Shown piece after piece: positions 24,526 through 33,635 of a stretch of DNA of 64,000 bases (positions are counted from its first letter, which is position 1; each line of letters begins with the position of its first letter). The stretch comes from Clostridium_B lapidicellarium (GTDB lineage: Bacteria > Bacillota > Clostridia > Clostridiales > Clostridiaceae). The notes below the pieces were generated by a model that was not told the DNA's origin, did not search any database, and was given only the letters and a program-made list of their open reading frames with translations. Both the position numbers and the translations under genes were made by a program. The DNA is taken from NCBI RefSeq assembly GCF_041224415.1, contig NZ_JBGFFE010000001.1, positions 186,001 to 250,000 on the forward strand, written 5' to 3'.

Positions 24526-27500
24526 TCAAATTTTAAAATAATCAACGCCTGCCTCGAATAATTTCTGATCCTTTCTGCCCGGAATGTTCTTCATAATATT
24601 TTTTCCAATTCTCTCCGAATGAGCCATTTTACCGAGCACCCTCCCATCAGGGCTGGTTATACCTTCCACTGCACAATAGGAACCATTTGGGTTAAATTTT
24701 ATATTGTAGGACGGGTTACCTTCAAAGTTAACATATTGAGTAGCAATCTGCCCCCTCTTCTCCATATCCTCAATGAGAGCTGGATTTGCTACAAACCTTC
24801 CTTCCCCGTGGGAAACCGCTATAGAATATACATCTCCTACAGACACGTTATTAAACCAAGGTGACAGGTTAGAGATGATCTTTGTATTTACCACTCTGGA
24901 TACATGCCTTCCTATTTTATTATAAGTAAGCGTAGGGTAATCCTCCTCTATGTCCCTTATCTCTCCAAAAGGCAGCAGCCCTAATTTTATAAGTGCCTGG
25001 AATCCGTTGCATATTCCAAGTATCAATCCGTCTCTTTTATTTAAAAGTTCCATCACGGCTTCTTCCACCTTCGAATTTCTAAAGAAAGCTGCAATAAATT
25101 TCCCGGATCCATCCGGTTCATCCCCTGCACTAAAGCCTCCCGGAATCATAATAATCTGAGATGAATTTATACTATCTACAATTGCATCCACCGATTCTTC
25201 TATTTCAGCAGCAGTCAAATTTCTGACTACAACAGTATCCACCTTCGCACCTGCCTTTTGAAAAGCTCTTGCAGAATCATATTCACAGTTGGTTCCCGGA
25301 AATACGGGAATAGTAACTTTAGGATTCACTGTTTTCACCGCCGGAGACAATCCGTGCCCTCTCCTAAAATAATGTAATTTTATTTCACTGTCTCCAACTG
25401 GAGCCTTGGTTGGAAAAATACTCTCTAAACTCTTTTCCCAGGAACTTTGCATATCAAGAACAGATATTTTAGTTTTTCCCATATCTATTGACTGCTGTTT
25501 TTGTGTAATTCCAAGAAATTTATAATCTATTTCCCCAAATGTCTTTTCCAAATCAACGCTTTTATCAACTTCCACCACTATAGAACCATAATCCGGTGAA
25601 AACAGATCTACACTCCTATCTGCAAATTTCAGTCCAATCCTGTTTCCAAAGCTCATCTTGCTTACAGTTTCACAGATACCTCCCCTCTTTACAGTACCTG
25701 CGGATAATATACTGCCTCCTGATATCAACTTGCCTATCAGGCTGTAATTCTTCTTTATCTTTTTAAAATCGGGAAGCTGAAAATCATCCCTGGGTGCGGA
25801 TACAAGTACTACATAATTTCCATACCCTTTAAACTCAGGTGATATAAGCTCGTTAGCCCTCCCTGTGGCAACTGCAAAAGAAACCAATGTAGGGGGCACA
25901 TTCATATCCTTAAAACTTCCAGACATGCTGTCTTTCCCGCCTATTGCTGCTACTCCAAGATCTTTCTGTGCATACAGCGCGCCGAGAAGCGCTGCAAGTG
26001 GTTTTCCCCATTTAAAAGGATCCTTTCCCAATTTTTCAAAATATTCCTGAAAAGTCAATTTTATACTGTCAAGTTCTCCGCCTGCACATACAACTCTGGC
26101 TACTGACTCCAGCACTGCATATACCGCACTGTGAAATGGACTCCACTTTGCTATGTCCGGATTATAACCAAAGCTCATAAGTGTAACAGTATTGGTGTCT
26201 CCCTTCAATACGGGAAGTTTGGCAGCCATGGCCTCTATAGGCGTGCTCTGATACTTTCCGCCATAGGGCATGAATATACTGGAGGCTCCTACAGTGCTGT
26301 CAAATCTCTCCACCAATCCTCTTTGACTGCATACATTCAAATCCTGAAGCACATCAAGCCAGTATTTTGAGACATTGTCTTCACCTGTCATTCCGTTTTC
26401 CCTATTTTCAAAATAACCGGCAGCATCCGGGCACTTGATCTTGACGTCTGTTTTTGCCCTGACACCATTTGTATCCAAAAATTTTCTGCTTAAATTCACA
26501 ATGGGGTTTCCCTTCCAGAACATCTCCAATCTTCCGCTGTCAGTTACCTCTGCCACTTTTGTTGCCTCCAGATTTTCCTCTCCAGCATATTCTATGAATT
26601 TTTTTTCATTTTCTCTGGATACAACCACTGCCATACGCTCCTGGGATTCAGATATGGCAAGTTCAGTTCCATCAAGCCCCTCATACTTTTTAGGCACCAA
26701 ATCCAAATTTATTCTAAGACCTTCAGCCAGTTCGCCTATGGCTACAGATACGCCCCCTGCTCCAAAATCATTGCAGCTTTTGATAATTTTGCTTACTTCT
26801 TCCTTTCTAAAAAGCCTCTGTATTTTCCTTTCAGTAACGGGATTTCCCTTTTGAACTTCAGGACCTGAAGTCAATATTGAAGTTTCCGTATGCTTTTTGG
26901 AAGAGCCAGTTGCCCCCCCGCATCCATCTCTTCCAGTCCTGCCTCCTAAAAGTATTATTACATCAGGTACGGCAGGTTTTCTTCTCCTGACATTCTCAAA
27001 TGGGACAGCTCCTATGACAGCCCCTATTTCCATTCTCTTTGCTACATAATCTTCATCGTATATCTCAGAAACCATTCCTGTTGCAAGGCCTATTTGATTT
27101 CCATAAGAGCTGTATCCCCCGGCAGCTCCCAAAGTTATTTTTTTCTGAGGTAATTTTCCCTTTAAGGTATCTTCAATTTTGACTCTGGGGTCCCCGCTTC
27201 CAGTAACTCTCATAGCTTGATACACATAGGCTCTTCCCGACAATGGATCACGTATTGCACCACCAAGACAAGTTGCGGCCCCACCAAAAGGCTCTATTTC
27301 AGTAGGGTGGTTATGTGTCTCATTTTTAAACATCACAAGCCATTTTTCATCTTTGCCATCTACATCTGCATTCACAATTACGCTGCATGCATTTATCTCG
27401 TCGGATTCATCCAGATCCTTCAATTTACCGCTTTTTCTGAGTATTTTCATCCCAATGGTAGCTATATCCATAAGGCATCTGGGTTTTTCACCACCGTTAT

Positions 27501-28290
27501 ATATCTTATTTCTTGATCTTAAATAATATTCATAAGTTCTTTTTATTGGAATTGAATATTTTCCCTCCTCAATTGACACGTTATTTAATTCAGTGTTAAA
27601 AGTAGTGTGCCTGCAGTGATCAGACCAATAAGTATCTATGACCTTTATTTCAGTTATTGTAGGGTTTCTTCTCTCTTTTTCCCGAAAATATCCCTGACAG
27701 AAAATCAAATCTTCAATATTCATAGCAAGTCCACGTGATTTTATGAAATCTTCCAAAGCATCACGGCTCATATCCACAAAACCGGAGAGTACCTCTACCA
27801 TGTCCGGAATATGTATTTTTTTGTTTAAGCTCTTAACTTTTTCAAGGGAGGCTTCTCTCGAGTCCACAGGATTTATGCAATAATCCTTTATTTTACCGAA
27901 CTCTTCATCTGATATATTTCCAAATATCAAATATACCTTTGCAGATGCAACCTGGGTTTTTTCGCTTTGAGTCAATATCTGAATACACTGAGATGCTGAA
28001 TCGGCTCTCTGATCATACTGTCCCGGAAGATACTCTACAGCAAAAAGTCTTGTGTTTTCATCTACAGGCAAATCCTCATCATATATATTGTCCACAGTTT
28101 TTTCAGAAAATATCGTATACTTCGATTTCTCGTATTCTTCATCACTGATATTTTCTATATCATAGCGGTTTACTATTCTTACATCTTTCAGCCCATGAAT
28201 ATTAAGCCCTTCCCTGATATCTCTGAGGAACCCCTGAGCCTCTACATCAAATCCTCTTTTCTTCTCTACAAATAGCCTTTTGACACCCAT
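24526..28290 (-). CDS. purL: Phosphoribosylformylglycinamidine synthase, fused PurL-PurQ
   Basis: A 1254-residue single-chain FGAM synthase, the fourth step of purine synthesis: FGAR + ATP + Gln gives FGAM. An N-terminal PurS-like linker region is followed by the AIR synthetase-fold halves (TYWSDHCRHTTF, FKNETHNHPTEIEPFGGAAT, GGRTGRDGCGGATGS) and a C-terminal glutaminase. The latter shows PGTNCEYDSARAF, GGFSAGDEPDGSG and the nucleophile motif LILGICNGFQALI. This is the clostridial-type large PurL. No other pur gene is adjacent. A PurR-like double box precedes it. Confidence 0.97.
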   Translation of the reverse strand: MGVKRLFVEKKRGFDVEAQGFLRDIREGLNIHGLKDVRIVNRYDIENISDEEYEKSKYTIFSEKTVDNIYDEDLPVDENTRLFAVEYLPGQYDQRADSASQCIQILTQSEKTQVASAKVYLIFGNISDEEFGKIKDYCINPVDSREASLEKVKSLNKKIHIPDMVEVLSGFVDMSRDALEDFIKSRGLAMNIEDLIFCQGYFREKERRNPTITEIKVIDTYWSDHCRHTTFNTELNNVSIEEGKYSIPIKRTYEYYLRSRNKIYNGGEKPRCLMDIATIGMKILRKSGKLKDLDESDEINACSVIVNADVDGKDEKWLVMFKNETHNHPTEIEPFGGAATCLGGAIRDPLSGRAYVYQAMRVTGSGDPRVKIEDTLKGKLPQKKITLGAAGGYSSYGNQIGLATGMVSEIYDEDYVAKRMEIGAVIGAVPFENVRRRKPAVPDVIILLGGRTGRDGCGGATGSSKKHTETSILTSGPEVQKGNPVTERKIQRLFRKEEVSKIIKSCNDFGAGGVSVAIGELAEGLRINLDLVPKKYEGLDGTELAISESQERMAVVVSRENEKKFIEYAGEENLEATKVAEVTDSGRLEMFWKGNPIVNLSRKFLDTNGVRAKTDVKIKCPDAAGYFENRENGMTGEDNVSKYWLDVLQDLNVCSQRGLVERFDSTVGASSIFMPYGGKYQSTPIEAMAAKLPVLKGDTNTVTLMSFGYNPDIAKWSPFHSAVYAVLESVARVVCAGGELDSIKLTFQEYFEKLGKDPFKWGKPLAALLGALYAQKDLGVAAIGGKDSMSGSFKDMNVPPTLVSFAVATGRANELISPEFKGYGNYVVLVSAPRDDFQLPDFKKIKKNYSLIGKLISGGSILSAGTVKRGGICETVSKMSFGNRIGLKFADRSVDLFSPDYGSIVVEVDKSVDLEKTFGEIDYKFLGITQKQQSIDMGKTKISVLDMQSSWEKSLESIFPTKAPVGDSEIKLHYFRRGHGLSPAVKTVNPKVTIPVFPGTNCEYDSARAFQKAGAKVDTVVVRNLTAAEIEESVDAIVDSINSSQIIMIPGGFSAGDEPDGSGKFIAAFFRNSKVEEAVMELLNKRDGLILGICNGFQALIKLGLLPFGEIRDIEEDYPTLTYNKIGRHVSRVVNTKIISNLSPWFNNVSVGDVYSIAVSHGEGRFVANPALIEDMEKRGQIATQYVNFEGNPSYNIKFNPNGSYCAVEGITSPDGRVLGKMAHSERIGKNIMKNIPGRKDQKLFEAGVDYFKI

Positions 28291-28321
28291 TTTATTTTCT
28301 CTCCTTGCTTTTCATTTTTTT

Positions 28322-28355
28322 CGAACGTTTATGATATTTTTTTTAAAATTATTCG
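28322..28355. promoter_or_regulatory. Tandem PurBox-like operator before purL
   Basis: CGAACGTTT at 28322-28330 and its inverted partner AATTATTCG at 28347-28355 are separated by 16 bases. This matches the geometry of the Bacillus PurR operator, two inverted CGAAC-type boxes with a 16-17 base gap; the second box has one change (CGAAT). It lies just downstream of the purL -10 box, where a repressor would act. Confidence 0.6.
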
Positions 28356-28360
28356 TAGAT

Positions 28361-28389
28361 ATTATATCATAGATACACGGCTTTGTGAA
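28361..28389 (-). promoter_or_regulatory. Probable purL promoter
   Basis: TTCACA at 28389-28384 and a perfect TATAAT at 28366-28361 are separated by 17 bases on the minus strand. The expected start falls in the first PurBox-like element. Confidence 0.7.
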
Positions 28390-28402
28390 TAACATGCTGC
28401 AA

Positions 28403-28639
28403 TTACTTAATACACAGTATTTCTTTTACATTCTTTCCAAATATTTTAGAACTGTCATAAAAATATTTATTCTTGGAAACTATACCTCTGACTACATGAC
28501 CCGTGCTGGTAATTATTTCAGTCTGTTCGCCAAATTCACAATCTTTTAAACTTATGCCCCTTAAAAATACTTTGATTATTCTTTTACTCTGGCATAAATT
28601 TACATCTTCTACTTCAATTAATTTTCCCTTTTTTATCAT
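28403..28639 (-). CDS. Small OrtA-like domain protein
   Basis: A 78-residue protein. Its middle, FLRGISLKDCEFGEQTEIIT followed by STGHVVRGIVSK and ending in FGKNVKEIL, resembles the core of OrtA, the small subunit of 2-amino-4-oxopentanoate thiolase, as I remember it (xxFLxxDAEIGDxVEIxTxTGRxVxGxL). OrtA is usually about 100 residues; this lacks its N-terminal part, and no OrtB partner is nearby. The call is by eye and moderate. It lies between glyA and purL with its own hairpin-covered ribosome site, and could be a stand-alone remnant or a regulator. The alternative is an unrelated small beta-rich protein. Confidence 0.5.
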   Translation of the reverse strand: MIKKGKLIEVEDVNLCQSKRIIKVFLRGISLKDCEFGEQTEIITSTGHVVRGIVSKNKYFYDSSKIFGKNVKEILCIK

Positions 28640-28648
28640 TTAACTCAA

Positions 28649-28681
28649 CTCCGCTATAGTTTTAATAAATTGTATGCGGAG
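28649..28681 (-). promoter_or_regulatory. Hairpin covering the ribosome site of the OrtA-like gene
   Basis: On the minus strand, CTCCGC (28681-28676) can pair with GCGGAG (28654-28649). The GGAG in the second arm is the ribosome site, 9 bases before the ATG at 28639. A 6-bp stem with a 21-base loop is modest, so a translational switch is possible but not shown. Confidence 0.4.
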
Positions 28682-28707
28682 AAAATATAAAATATAATTG
28701 TTAAGAC

Positions 28708-28738
28708 AAAAATGCTGCCCGCAAAATATGCAAACAGC
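28708..28738 (-). terminator. Terminator after glyA
   Basis: The minus-strand RNA can form GCUGUUUGC paired with GCGGGCAGC, with three G-U pairs, followed by ATTTTTG. It lies 18 bases after the glyA stop. Confidence 0.75.
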
Positions 28739-28755
28739 AAAAATATCAAGTGGAA

Positions 28756-29991
28756 TTATTTATATAAAGGGAATTTGTGACACAATTCAATTACCTTTTC
28801 TCTGATACCGCCAAGATCTTTATCTCTATTATCTACAACTGAATTTATAAAATAAGCTATCTCTTTCATTTCCTCTTCCTTAAAGCCCCTGGTAGTGACT
28901 GCAGGAGTGCCCAATCTAATTCCGCTTGTGACATTGGGACTGAGCTTGTCAAAAGGTATTGCATTCTTATTGACAGTTATATGCACGGTATCCAAAAGTT
29001 TTTCCAGGTCCTTCCCTGTAATTTTTTTATCGGTGAGATCTACAAGCATAAGGTGATTATCCGTCCCCCCGCTTACAATTCTAAACCCATATTTTTTAAG
29101 TTCCTGCGCCAGTACCCTGGCATTTTTCACAACTTGATCTATATACTTTCTATACTCATCTGTAAGGGCTTCTCCAAAGCAGACAGCTTTTCCCGCAATG
29201 ACATGCATAAGAGGACCTCCCTGCATCCCGGGAAAAATCGTCTTATCGAGAACAGCTCCATATTTCTCCTTACATATTATTGCTCCACCTCTTGGCCCTC
29301 TCAGTGTTTTATGCGTGGTAGTAGTCACAAAATCAGCATAGGGTACAGGAGACATGTGGTTCCCTGTCGCAACAAGCCCTGCAATATGTGCCATGTCCAC
29401 CATCATGTACGCACCAACTTCATCGCATATATCCCTTATTTTCTTAAAATCTATTTCCCTTGAATATGCACTTGCACCTGAAACTATCATTTTAGGTTTA
29501 TATTTAAGGGCCAGTTCTCTCATCTTTTCATAATCAATTCTCTCTGTTTCTGGATTCAATCCATAGGGAATAAAATTATACAATTTTCCAGAAAAATTTA
29601 CCTTACTTCCATGACTCAAATGTCCCCCAGAGCTTAAACCCATGCCAAGAACCGTATCACCCGGCTTCAATACGGACATGTACACTGCCATATTTGCCTG
29701 TGAACCAGAATGAGGCTGTACATTTACATGTTCCCCTCCAAAGAGCTTTTTCATCCTGTCTCTCGCAATATTTTCAACTTTATCTACTGCATAACACCCT
29801 CCATAGTATCTCCTCCCGGGATACCCCTCGGCATATTTATTGGTGAGAAAAGATCCCATGGCTTCCATTACAGATTTGCTGGTAAAATTCTCCGAAGCAA
29901 TCAGCTCTATGCCATTTTCCTGCCTCTCAGCTTCTTCTTTGATTATGTCGAAAACGGCCCTGTCACTGTCTTTTAATTCACTAAAATCCAC
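28756..29991 (-). CDS. glyA: Serine hydroxymethyltransferase
   Basis: GlyA interconverts serine and glycine and supplies 5,10-methylene-tetrahydrofolate for purine, thymidylate and, in acetogens, one-carbon metabolism. The 411-residue fold-type I PLP enzyme has IELIASENFTSKSVMEAMGS at the N-terminus, YAEGYPGRRYYGGC, MVDMAHIAGLVA, and the PLP lysine motif VTTTTHKTLRGPRGG. The start is GTG at 29991 behind AGGGGGT; the ATG seven bases upstream is out of frame. It is monocistronic, divergent from the ThrE-type exporter genes, which may also handle serine or threonine. Confidence 0.97.
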   Translation of the reverse strand: MDFSELKDSDRAVFDIIKEEAERQENGIELIASENFTSKSVMEAMGSFLTNKYAEGYPGRRYYGGCYAVDKVENIARDRMKKLFGGEHVNVQPHSGSQANMAVYMSVLKPGDTVLGMGLSSGGHLSHGSKVNFSGKLYNFIPYGLNPETERIDYEKMRELALKYKPKMIVSGASAYSREIDFKKIRDICDEVGAYMMVDMAHIAGLVATGNHMSPVPYADFVTTTTHKTLRGPRGGAIICKEKYGAVLDKTIFPGMQGGPLMHVIAGKAVCFGEALTDEYRKYIDQVVKNARVLAQELKKYGFRIVSGGTDNHLMLVDLTDKKITGKDLEKLLDTVHITVNKNAIPFDKLSPNVTSGIRLGTPAVTTRGFKEEEMKEIAYFINSVVDNRDKDLGGIREKVIELCHKFPLYK

Positions 29992-30183
29992 TTTTCATCA
30001 ACCCCCTATAAATTAATTATATCCTATTATCAATTATACTGTAAACCTTTAGTATTTATCAATACATCACTTTATAACTTGAATTTATACAAGTACTTAC
30101 AAATCACAGTTTTTAATGTTTAATGCCTGAGGACCTTATGCTATAATAAATTAATAATAGATTTTAATATGGGAGATATTTGT

Positions 30184-30954
30184 ATGGATATTAACAGAAT
30201 AGTAAATTTGGCTACCTATGCAGGGAAAATAATGTTGGAAAGTGGTGCGGAAATATACAGGGTGGAGGAGACAATAACCAGAATAAGCAGGAACTACAAT
30301 ATCCAGGACATCGATGCCTTTGTCACCTTAAATGTAATTATAGTATCCGCCTCAGATGAATATGGTCAAACTATATCGGTAATAAAAAGAGTAAAACAGA
30401 GAACTCTGAATTTAGAAAAGATATCCCAGGTAAATGATATCTCGAGGCATATAAAAGACAAATCCTATACTTTAGATGAGATGGAAAATAAATTATCCAG
30501 GATACAACACTCCAAGCCCTACAGCACAAAAACTCTCATATTGTTTTCAGGAATAGCCGCAGCTTTCTTTTCACCTGTATTTGGCGGAAATCTTCAGGAT
30601 TTTGCAGTGTCATTCGTCATAGGATGCACTCTCAGCATTCTCTCCAAGACATTGAGCTTCCTTCAGGCAAATGAATTTTTCATAAATATAATATGCGGAG
30701 CTGTTACAGCTTTAATAGCACTTATAAGTGTTCAGCTTAAAATAGGCTCCCATGTAAGCATTATAATAATAAGTTCAATAATGCTTTTGGTACCCGGTCT
30801 TTCCATAACCAATGCCATAAGAGATACCATAGCCGGGGATCTAATATCGGGTATCTCCAGAGGTATTGAAGCCTTTTTAGTAGCCATTGCCATTGCAGCA
30901 GGTACGGGATCCATAATCAAGTTATGGTTTGCTTTGGGGGGAATCCATCTATGA
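30184..30954 (+). CDS. Threonine/serine exporter, N-terminal subunit (ThrE/YjjP-like)
   Basis: A 256-residue protein with the DUF1212 (ThrE N-terminal) domain: a soluble start, MDINRIVNLATYAGKIMLES followed by GAEIYRVEETITRI, and then about five membrane helices including LVPGLSITNAIRDTIAGDLI. ThrE proteins export threonine and serine; here the gene is split in two as in YjjP/YjjB. The start ATG at 30184 is preferred since GGGAGA lies 8 bases before it; an in-frame ATG at 30169 overlaps that site. Its stop overlaps the next start (ATGA), indicating coupling. The metabolite exported is inferred. Confidence 0.85.
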   Translation: MDINRIVNLATYAGKIMLESGAEIYRVEETITRISRNYNIQDIDAFVTLNVIIVSASDEYGQTISVIKRVKQRTLNLEKISQVNDISRHIKDKSYTLDEMENKLSRIQHSKPYSTKTLILFSGIAAAFFSPVFGGNLQDFAVSFVIGCTLSILSKTLSFLQANEFFINIICGAVTALIALISVQLKIGSHVSIIIISSIMLLVPGLSITNAIRDTIAGDLISGISRGIEAFLVAIAIAAGTGSIIKLWFALGGIHL

Positions 30955-31403
30955 TAATAAACTCCATATATATCTTAATTGCAACTTTATGTTTTGGCAT
31001 AATAGGAAATGTTCGCGGAAAAAATCTCATATTTTCAGCTGTTGGAGGAGGTATAACCTGGTTTTTCTATTTAGTTTCCTCCCACTACATAGGCTCTTCC
31101 AGCATATTGTGCTTTTTTATAGCTTCAGTATTTGCATCCATTTACTCTGAAATAATGGCACGAATATTAAAAACCCCGGTCACGACTTTCATCATAGGTG
31201 CAATCATACCTCTGGTCCCGGGAGGAAGCATGTATAATGCCATGCTTCAGTACGTACAGGGAAATATAAGCCAGTCACTGTCTATCGCCCTCAAAACTTT
31301 GGCTATAGCCGGTTCCATAGCCGTAGGAATATTTTTTATATCCTCACTATTCAAGGCATTTACACTTTTCACTAGAAATCTTTCCAGGCATAAATCAATT
31401 TAA
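30951..31403 (+). CDS. Threonine/serine exporter, C-terminal subunit (YjjB-like)
   Basis: A 150-residue membrane protein of the DUF3815 (ThrE_2) domain with four or five helices. FGIIGNVRGKNLIFSAVGGG and IIPLVPGGSMYNAML are the family motifs. The start ATG at 30951 overlaps the upstream stop as ATGA and is preceded by GGGGGG; a longer frame begins at 30924 inside the upstream gene and is less likely. With the upstream gene it forms a complete split exporter. It ends 20 bases from the convergent HAD gene, with no clear terminator between. Confidence 0.85.
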   Translation: MIINSIYILIATLCFGIIGNVRGKNLIFSAVGGGITWFFYLVSSHYIGSSSILCFFIASVFASIYSEIMARILKTPVTTFIIGAIIPLVPGGSMYNAMLQYVQGNISQSLSIALKTLAIAGSIAVGIFFISSLFKAFTLFTRNLSRHKSI

Positions 31404-31422
31404 ATTATTTATCAAGTGAGTA

Positions 31423-32265
31423 CTAGCAATGGCAGCGTTCGGATAAAATAAATTTTTCTATGATTTCTCCTACGGCACCGTCATTATTATTATTTTCCGT
31501 AACGTAATCTGCAGATTTTTTCAATATTTGACGGGCATTACCCACTGCCGCCCCAAGTCCTGCAGTTTCAATCATGCTCTTGTCATTTTCATCATTTCCA
31601 ACAGCTATACATTCGTCAACTGGGATCTTGTAGTAATCTGCCAGTGTCTTCAATCCTTTCCCCTTTGAACTTTCCTTACTTATTACTTCAATATTGTTAA
31701 TACTTGATTTTGTAGTATTAATTCCAGCAATGCAGTCTATCTTTTTCCTAAATTTACTCAAATAATCCAAGTCCGGATCTATAACCATCAATTTATAGAT
31801 ATTTTCTCCGGTATTTTCCACAAATTTTTTTGAATCCGGTATAATTCTTATCTCAATCCTGAATTTTCTATCCACTTTTCTGTTGAATTCATAAAATCTC
31901 TTTGCAGAATACTTGAACTGCTCGCAATAAAGTCTTTCACCATCGTAAAAATGATAATATGTATCTTTTTTTTCTCTTAAAATATCTATAATTTCAAGTA
32001 TATTATATTTATCCACAGGAGATGATTTTATAATATTCCCTTTTCCATCCAGTACAATAGCACCATTGCAGCATATAACAGGCTGATCTTTAAATAATCC
32101 CCGGGAATAAAATTTTAAAGACGAAGGCAGCCTGCCGGTAGCCATAACAATCTTTACACCTAATTTTTCAGCTTCACATACCATATCCAAATTATACTTG
32201 GATATGGACTTTTCATCATTTAAAAGTGTACCATCCATATCAACGGCAATAATTTTATATTTCAT
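31423..32265 (-). CDS. Cof-type HAD hydrolase
   Basis: A 280-residue HAD-superfamily phosphatase of the Cof/YidA subfamily with a C2B cap. Motif I is AVDMDGTLLND with nucleophile and acid Asp, motif II is MATGR, motif III the central Lys region (KGKGLKTLADYY) and motif IV is AVGNDENDKSMIE. Substrates of such enzymes are sugar phosphates or flavin-type metabolites; none can be assigned. The ATG at 32265 follows GGAGTG; a TTG 15 bases earlier overlaps that site. Confidence 0.88.
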   Translation of the reverse strand: MKYKIIAVDMDGTLLNDEKSISKYNLDMVCEAEKLGVKIVMATGRLPSSLKFYSRGLFKDQPVICCNGAIVLDGKGNIIKSSPVDKYNILEIIDILREKKDTYYHFYDGERLYCEQFKYSAKRFYEFNRKVDRKFRIEIRIIPDSKKFVENTGENIYKLMVIDPDLDYLSKFRKKIDCIAGINTTKSSINNIEVISKESSKGKGLKTLADYYKIPVDECIAVGNDENDKSMIETAGLGAAVGNARQILKKSADYVTENNNNDGAVGEIIEKFILSERCHC

Positions 32266-32353
32266 ATTGTAACACTCCAATTTTTATGTAAGGTATAAAC
32301 TTCAGATTAAAAACATAAATTTTATTTATAATACTCTATACAAAGGTGATATA

Positions 32354-32815
32354 ATGAAAAAAATTTTTATGATTTTAAGTATAATTTTAGTAGGTATTTT
32401 TTCTTTTACCTCTTGCAATTACAGCTTAAACAAAAAGCCAAATAATTTTTACTATACAAATCTGCTTGCACAAAACTTAACTCTAGCTTCACCTAAAAAG
32501 TGCATTATAGAAGAATGCAATTTTCACGATGAAGAAGAATTGGGAGAAAAAAGCATTTCGGATATAAAAAACATGTTAAAAGTACTTAAAAAGAATAATT
32601 TTATAAACAGGCCAAAAGATCTTCCAGCTAAAATTTCATATAAAATTACTTTTATTTTCAATAAAGAAAAATTACTCATCAATGTATATAATGAAAAATA
32701 TCTGTCCATTTACCCCTGGGACGGAAATTATCCAATGGATTATATAAACATGGACAAAGTTCCCATATCTCTGAATCCATATTATTTAGGCAAATATATA
32801 TTCAAGAATTATTGA
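32354..32815 (+). CDS. Putative lipoprotein, hypothetical
   Basis: A 153-residue secreted protein. Its N-terminus, MKKIFMILSIILVGIFSFTS followed by Cys, is a lipoprotein signal peptide with the lipobox FTSC, so it should be anchored to the outer face of the membrane. The rest is rich in Lys, Asn and Tyr with no motif I recognise. It has a GGTGAT ribosome site and is divergent from the HAD gene. Its function is unknown. Confidence 0.72.
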   Translation: MKKIFMILSIILVGIFSFTSCNYSLNKKPNNFYYTNLLAQNLTLASPKKCIIEECNFHDEEELGEKSISDIKNMLKVLKKNNFINRPKDLPAKISYKITFIFNKEKLLINVYNEKYLSIYPWDGNYPMDYINMDKVPISLNPYYLGKYIFKNY

Positions 32816-32912
32816 GCCAGTTAGTTTGTCCATGAATCTTACATTATTGTATCACAGATATCAATGAACACATATATTATAAATGTATAAATATAATGAA
32901 AGGTGGCCAATG

Positions 32913-33572
32913 ATGTTCATTTGTCCTTATTTTGCACGAAGAGCCTGCTGCAGATTACCGCAAACTGCCCCTGTTTCCTATATAAGATTTTTAAATGCCA
33001 GCCCCAATTCTCCTGCAGTAGATGTATATCTCAATGAAAGGCTAATATTCAGAAATTTAACTTATAAATCCTTTTCAGATTATATAAATATACCTTATGG
33101 AACCTACAATATAAGGGTATTTTCTGCAGGAAGTACCGAGAACCCAATCATAGACGAAAGTTTATCCATACCGGCTGAAAAAATATTCACCATAGCCATG
33201 ACAGGCCAGTACCCAAATGTAAATTTACTTCCCATAGAAGATATTCGCCGTCCTAAAATTCAAAATAGAGCTTTGATAAGATTTATAAATTTGACCCCTG
33301 ATTCTACCAATTTAGACCTTGCACTTTCCAATGGAAACACGCTCTTTTCAAATATATCCTACAGAGAAGTAAGCCAATATATACCTATTGTTCCCGGTGT
33401 GTATACTTTTGAAATCAATAATTCCGGCAGTCAAGAAAGAGTTCTCCATATACCCAATGTACGGCTAACCCCCAATAGATTCTACACTATATACTCGGTT
33501 GGCAATTTATCGGGTTCTCCTGCACATCAGGTGTTGATCCCCCTTGACGGCAACAGCTACATCCAATTTTAA
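32913..33572 (+). CDS. DUF4397 domain protein with Cys-rich N-terminus
   Basis: A 219-residue protein with two copies of the DUF4397 beta-sandwich. The first copy includes YIRFLNASPNSPAVDVYLNE and INIPYGTYNIRVFSAGSTE. The second includes LIRFINLTPDSTNLDLALSN and IPIVPGVYTFEINNSGSQE. DUF4397 proteins are usually cell-surface, but this one has no signal peptide; instead the first 15 residues are MFICPYFARRACCRL, with three Cys. That short Cys- and aromatic-rich leader is reminiscent of spore-coat proteins, which is inference only. The ATG at 32913 has AAAGGTGG at 6-base spacing; two earlier in-frame starts are possible. Confidence 0.75.
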   Translation: MFICPYFARRACCRLPQTAPVSYIRFLNASPNSPAVDVYLNERLIFRNLTYKSFSDYINIPYGTYNIRVFSAGSTENPIIDESLSIPAEKIFTIAMTGQYPNVNLLPIEDIRRPKIQNRALIRFINLTPDSTNLDLALSNGNTLFSNISYREVSQYIPIVPGVYTFEINNSGSQERVLHIPNVRLTPNRFYTIYSVGNLSGSPAHQVLIPLDGNSYIQF

Positions 33573-33576
33573 ATTC

Positions 33577-33608
33577 AAGGGCCTGTTCAAAAAAACAGGT
33601 CCTCATTT
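33577..33608. terminator. Hairpin between convergent genes
   Basis: AGGGCCTGTT (33578-33587) pairs with AACAGGTCCT over six A-rich bases, with one G-U pair, followed by CATTT. It sits 5 bases after the DUF4397 stop and before the convergent LUD gene. Confidence 0.65.
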
Positions 33609-33635
33609 CACAGCCAAATTCTGTAGATAAAAAAG

